Shown here: positions 29,237 through 32,685 of the stretch, piece after piece
How the letters are laid out: each line of letters begins with the position of its first letter
Numbering within the stretch: the stretch's first letter is position 1
Assembly: GCA_002708935.1 (NCBI GenBank)
Contig: PAPO01000018.1
Span: forward strand, 99,759 to 132,443
DNA from: Acidimicrobiaceae bacterium
GTDB lineage: Bacteria; Actinomycetota; Acidimicrobiia; Acidimicrobiales; Poriferisodalaceae
Reading direction: 5' to 3'
Length of the DNA: 32,685 nt
Program-made: the position numbers and the translations under genes
The notes under the pieces: generated by a model
Databases searched by the model: none
What the model was told of the DNA's origin: nothing
What the model saw: only the letters and a program-made list of their open reading frames with translations

Positions 29237-30149
29237 TGACGCGCCCGTTGCGATCTTGGACTTTGGCACCAACACAACCCGCCTTTTGATAACCAACGGA
29301 ACCTCTGTAGACATACGGACTCATCGCATTACTGGACTAGGTCGCGGGTTGGGGAAAACGGACCGACTCAGCGCAGAGGGGATAGGCCGTGTCCTAGATG
29401 CAGTTGATGAATTCAAGTCACTTATTTCGGAGAACGGTGCCCACAAAATCAGAGCAGTCGCCACAAGTGCCGCCCGCGATGCAGTTAACCGCGCCGACCT
29501 GTTCGAACCCGTCTCGGCAGCGTTGAATCATGAACTTGAACTCTTATCAGGGGAAGAAGAGGCCCGCTATGGATTTTTGGGAGCGACCGCAGGTTTGCCT
29601 TCGACCGACGGACCATTCCTCGTCATCGATATAGGAGGAGGCTCTACCGAATTCTCCTACGGAACTCATGCGGCAGAAATACATCGATCTGTTGACATGG
29701 GATCTGTTCGTTTTATGGAACAGTTCTTTGTCAACGACCCTCCTAAACCTGAAGAGTTAAGCGGGGCTATTCAGGTCGCTCGTCTACACCTAGACGACAT
29801 CGACAGGGACCATGCGATCATGGGAACGGCAAAGTCTGTTGTGGGAGTCGCTGGAACAATCACCACCATTGCGGCGGTCGAAATTGGGTTGGAGCCCTAC
29901 GATCCGCAAGTTATTGATGGCTTTGTCCTTAGCCGAAGAGCCGCAGAGGATGTATTCAGAACTCTGGCGACTGAGTCGCTCGAGATACGAAAATATAATC
30001 CTGGTCTTGAAGCTGCACGAGCCGATGTAATAGTCGCGGGGTGTTGCATTTTGGTCGCTGTCATGCGCCACTGGGAACTGGAGGAGTGTCTGGTTCGCGA
30101 GTCGGACCTCCTAGACGGATTGGCGTTCGAGCTCTTAGCGGTTGAATAG
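29229..30149 (+). CDS. Ppx/GppA phosphatase family (exopolyphosphatase-like)
   Basis: VAILDFGTNTTRLLI, ATSAARDAVNR, FLVIDIGGGSTEFSYG, GVAGTITTIAAV. Confidence 0.92.
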   Translation: MADDAPVAILDFGTNTTRLLITNGTSVDIRTHRITGLGRGLGKTDRLSAEGIGRVLDAVDEFKSLISENGAHKIRAVATSAARDAVNRADLFEPVSAALNHELELLSGEEEARYGFLGATAGLPSTDGPFLVIDIGGGSTEFSYGTHAAEIHRSVDMGSVRFMEQFFVNDPPKPEELSGAIQVARLHLDDIDRDHAIMGTAKSVVGVAGTITTIAAVEIGLEPYDPQVIDGFVLSRRAAEDVFRTLATESLEIRKYNPGLEAARADVIVAGCCILVAVMRHWELEECLVRESDLLDGLAFELLAVE

Positions 30150-30166
30150 AGATGACCTCGGCGGGC

Positions 30167-30172
30167 TAGTGT
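30167..30172 (+). promoter_or_regulatory. Candidate -10 (TAGTGT) of GNAT gene
   Basis: 7 nt upstream of GTG 30180. Confidence 0.4.
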
Positions 30173-30179
30173 TCCGACT

Positions 30180-30785
30180 GTGAATGATCTACACACCCCA
30201 CGGCTGCTGTTACGCAGTTTGCAACCCCATGATTTTGCGCAGTGGAGTGAAGTTCGTCAGCGTTGCATGAGTTGGTTGACCAAATGGGAACCCGAAGTCG
30301 TACCAGGCGCCCCTGATCCCACACAAGACCCCGCTGCATTCGCGGCGCGCTGCAACGCTCGAGACCGCGAACGTCAACTCGGAACCGGATTTGCATGGTC
30401 TATGTGGCATCGAGGTCACTTCTGTGGAGAAATTAATGTCAACAATGTTGCTAGAGGGGCATTTCAGAGTGGGCATGTTGGTTACTGGGTAGACGAACGT
30501 TGGGCTGGGCGCGGATTCGTGCCTGAAGCGTTGGTCGCTGTCTTCGGACACGCTTTTGATAGGGCGGGACTGCATCGCCTCGAAATATCGATCATTCCGA
30601 GAAATGAATCGAGCCTTCGAGTTGTAGAGAAACTCGGAATCCGGCACGAAGGTCTTGCCGAGGGCTATTTGAGAATAGCGGGAGCCTGGGAAGACCACAT
30701 GCGGTTTGGTATCACTTCTGAGGAATGGACAGAGCGACGTGAAGAACTCTGGCAGTTAATTTCGGATCTCGCTGTTGGCGTATAG
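30180..30785 (+). CDS. GNAT family N-acetyltransferase (RimJ/RimL type)
   Basis: LHTPRLLLRSLQPHDFAQW, GHVGYWVDERWAGRGFVPEALVAVFGHAFDRAGLHRLEISIIPRNESSLRVVEKLGIRHEG. Confidence 0.9.
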   Translation: MNDLHTPRLLLRSLQPHDFAQWSEVRQRCMSWLTKWEPEVVPGAPDPTQDPAAFAARCNARDRERQLGTGFAWSMWHRGHFCGEINVNNVARGAFQSGHVGYWVDERWAGRGFVPEALVAVFGHAFDRAGLHRLEISIIPRNESSLRVVEKLGIRHEGLAEGYLRIAGAWEDHMRFGITSEEWTERREELWQLISDLAVGV

Positions 30786-30799
30786 AAGTCACTCGAACT

Positions 30800-30815
30800 G
30801 CTTGGTTCACCAAGC
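30800..30815. terminator. Candidate hairpin at convergent GNAT / PD-(D/E)XK gene ends
   Basis: GCTTGG-TTCA-CCAAGC perfect 6-bp stem with tetraloop; no clear U-tract. Confidence 0.35.
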
Positions 30816-31781
30816 TCCGCCGCCACCGGCTTCTTCCAACCAACTTTGACCGGGTCGACAGTCGTCAGCGATTGGACACCACCTACAAGAGCCACTTGGC
30901 CGCCTTTCCGGTTGGACTTTTTTGAGCCGAAGCTGAACTAGTCGGCTGATGCTGTTGCCGGTGCGTCTGATTGCCGAACGCAACAGGTCCTCGTCCACTG
31001 CTTCGACCTGAACTGTTCCTGCATCGACATAGAAACTTGCCAGAAGAGATGGGGGGACTCCGACGACGAGCGTTTCCAACAACGCGTAGAAACGCAAATC
31101 GTCTAAGTGGTGCGGCACGGCTCGGCCAGTCTTTAACTCCAGCAGAACCCGGCCGGCAGTCAGTTCATCTGGTTCACCCACTGTCAGATCAAACCTGCCT
31201 TGTAATACGATTTTGCCCCGGTGGAGCAGGACCTTTCTGGGTAACTCAGTAGTGGGACTCCAGGCAGGTCGAAGAGGGGGGAAGGTATCGAAGAAAGTCT
31301 GCAGGAGAGATGCAACTTCGCTGCGTATCTCTGCCCTTTCGACATCGTTCAAGTCAAGCAAAAAGTCAGCTAAAGCATCGCCGCGGTTCATGAGGCTCAC
31401 CAACGCCTCGTCGACGAGCTCAGGAGCAGCTCGCGGGGGCGAAATGTGTATCGAGAGTTCGACGCACTTGTGAAATATCTGGCCACGTGTCATCGGAAGC
31501 TTCCACTCGAACGGCTCTACTTGCTGTGCTTCATAGAGGGCTTCGCAACTGGTGACTGCTTGCAACTGACGTTTAGACACCCATAAAGGTTCCTCAATTT
31601 GATCGACGAGATCGACCGTTTCTTTTTCTAACTCAAGTTGAATTTGAGCTCGGAGGGTTGATTTATGAGTGATGCGCTCCTCAACTGGTAATCGAATGAG
31701 ATCCAGTGTGGCCTGCTGTGCTGGCGTGAGACGTGGATCGTTCGACGTTGGCTTGTTGGCGAGGCTATCGGTGGTGTCCAC
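30807..31781 (-). CDS. PD-(D/E)XK nuclease family protein (RecB/Cas4-like, putative Fe-S cysteines)
   Basis: LQGRFDLTVGEPDELTAGRVLLELKTGRAVPHHLDDLRFYALL (D-ExK + QxxxY-like), cysteine set C(AVTSCEALY)...CRWCPIADDC. Confidence 0.78.
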   Translation of the reverse strand: MDTTDSLANKPTSNDPRLTPAQQATLDLIRLPVEERITHKSTLRAQIQLELEKETVDLVDQIEEPLWVSKRQLQAVTSCEALYEAQQVEPFEWKLPMTRGQIFHKCVELSIHISPPRAAPELVDEALVSLMNRGDALADFLLDLNDVERAEIRSEVASLLQTFFDTFPPLRPAWSPTTELPRKVLLHRGKIVLQGRFDLTVGEPDELTAGRVLLELKTGRAVPHHLDDLRFYALLETLVVGVPPSLLASFYVDAGTVQVEAVDEDLLRSAIRRTGNSISRLVQLRLKKVQPERRPSGSCRWCPIADDCRPGQSWLEEAGGGGAW

Positions 31782-31918
31782 AGATCTACGGTAGCCCCGA
31801 GTATGAGTCCCCGATCGACACTCAATGCATAAGTTGAATAACTAAACCGCTGTCAACGTAAGTAACCGTATCGACGACATCTACTTGATTGTCCTACCCC
31901 TATTGGATTCTTAATTCG

Positions 31919-32380
31919 ATGGAAATCGCGATCAATAAAGTTAACAATCAGGATGTTGAGTCGAACGCGGCTACCGATAGCCAACCCGGGTCGGTGTCGA
32001 CAATTGAAAGTGCTCCATCGGTCCGATTTGCAATTGTGGCGAAAACCATTTCTCAAGTTGTTGCCAGCTGTGGTCTCGAGGTTCCAGGATTTAAGAGCCC
32101 TCCCCGGTGCGGTGATGTCGATCGAACTGTGCGTCGGTTGAGTCGTGGAAGCGTTGTTGCTGTTCGGATAAAAGACAGACCTTTCGAAGCGGTGATTGCA
32201 GACATGATTGACGGTGTGGTTGTTTGTAACGACATGTCAGCAGAAAGGGCAGGAAAGCTTCGAAACCTATTGTGGGGTGCTGCGACGCAAACTGGCCGAC
32301 AACAAAAACCACTATCGAGAGTTAAGCGAACTGTGTTAGTTCATCACCCAACCGCGGAGGATAATATCGAGGCCGCGTAA
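31919..32380 (+). CDS. Hypothetical protein (unknown family)
   Basis: Open frame with ATG 31919 (or upstream 31889), conserved-looking core CGLEVPGFKSPPRCGDVDRTVRRLSRGSVVAVRIKDRPFEAVIADMIDGVVVCNDMSAERAGKLRNLLWGA. Confidence 0.6.
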   Translation: MEIAINKVNNQDVESNAATDSQPGSVSTIESAPSVRFAIVAKTISQVVASCGLEVPGFKSPPRCGDVDRTVRRLSRGSVVAVRIKDRPFEAVIADMIDGVVVCNDMSAERAGKLRNLLWGAATQTGRQQKPLSRVKRTVLVHHPTAEDNIEAA

Positions 32381-32432
32381 AAAGGCGGTGCAACTGACCT
32401 TGGGGCGTAGGCTTACAGCGAAATGTGAACTG

Positions 32433-32517
32433 GCCCGGGTGGCGGAAAGGCAGACGCAGAGGGCTTAAACCCCTCGGCTCTTAACAGGGCGTGTGGGTTC
32501 GAATCCCACTCCGGGCA
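32433..32517 (+). tRNA. tRNA-Leu(UAA)
   Basis: Acceptor GCCCGGG/TCCGGGC, anticodon stem GAGGG/CCCTC with loop CTTAAAC (TAA), long variable arm, T-arm GTGGG-TTCGAAT-CCCAC; no encoded CCA. Confidence 0.95.
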
Positions 32518-32518
32518 C

Positions 32519-32685
32519 TCAAACCGCGGCTGACCGCAACGAATCTGCCGTCTCTGAGCCGGGAAGCACCAGGTTCTCCGCAGCTGCGACACAACGATCT
32601 CTTAGGATTCGATTTAGTGGCGTCGGCACCCGATGTTTTTCCCCCAGGCGGACGATGGCGCCGTTGAAGTGGTCGACTTCAACTC
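32519..32685 (-). CDS. 2-dehydropantoate 2-reductase-like C-terminus (truncated by window edge)
   Basis: Minus-strand translation VEVDHFNGAIVRLGEKHRVPTPLNRILRDRCVAAAENLVLPGSETADSLRSAAV*; matches the ApbA/PanE C-terminal EIDYLNGxVVRLGxxHGVPTPxN pattern. Not in the ORF track. Confidence 0.75.
   Translation of the reverse strand, partial: VEVDHFNGAIVRLGEKHRVPTPLNRILRDRCVAAAENLVLPGSETADSLRSAAV

Noticed and set aside
30210-30698. 162-aa minus-strand ORF antisense to the GNAT gene
   Set aside because: The GNAT frame is convincing; the antisense product has no family signature.

Overview
This window is an actinobacterial chromosomal segment. I infer an Acidimicrobiia-like origin from gene content and synteny, and this has not been tested. 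Its backbone is a conserved housekeeping run: ychF, rsmI, metG, tatD, rpf-like, rsmA/ksgA, ispE, tRNA-Gln, glmU (N-terminal domain only), prs, rplY, pth, mfd, parvulin-like lipoprotein, yabN/mazG, eno, ftsB-like, then DUF501 and ppx/gppA. About 8.6 kb of molybdenum-hydroxylase (CO-dehydrogenase-like) genes sits between ftsB and DUF501. That block holds a TetR regulator, coxS, coxM, an inverted SDR, coxD/MoxR, coxE/VWA, two XdhC/CoxI-family genes, an acyl-CoA dehydrogenase, a MobA/MocA-like nucleotidyltransferase and coxG, but no catalytic coxL. Features I found that the ORF track does not list are two tiny ribosomal protein genes (bL37-like and bS22-like), tRNA-Gln(UUG), tRNA-Leu(UAA), a truncated ketopantoate-reductase-like C-terminus at the right edge, and frame-disrupted relics of the GlmU acetyltransferase domain. 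The main second-look items are: (1) a long inverted-repeat leader predicted to sequester the coxS Shine-Dalgarno; (2) the coxL-less cox module; (3) the eroded GlmU C-terminal domain; (4) a recurrent TAnnnT-N7-10-start pattern suggesting leaderless transcription; (5) the bL37/bS22 micro-ORFs. I see no CRISPR array, transposase, integrase or phage gene.
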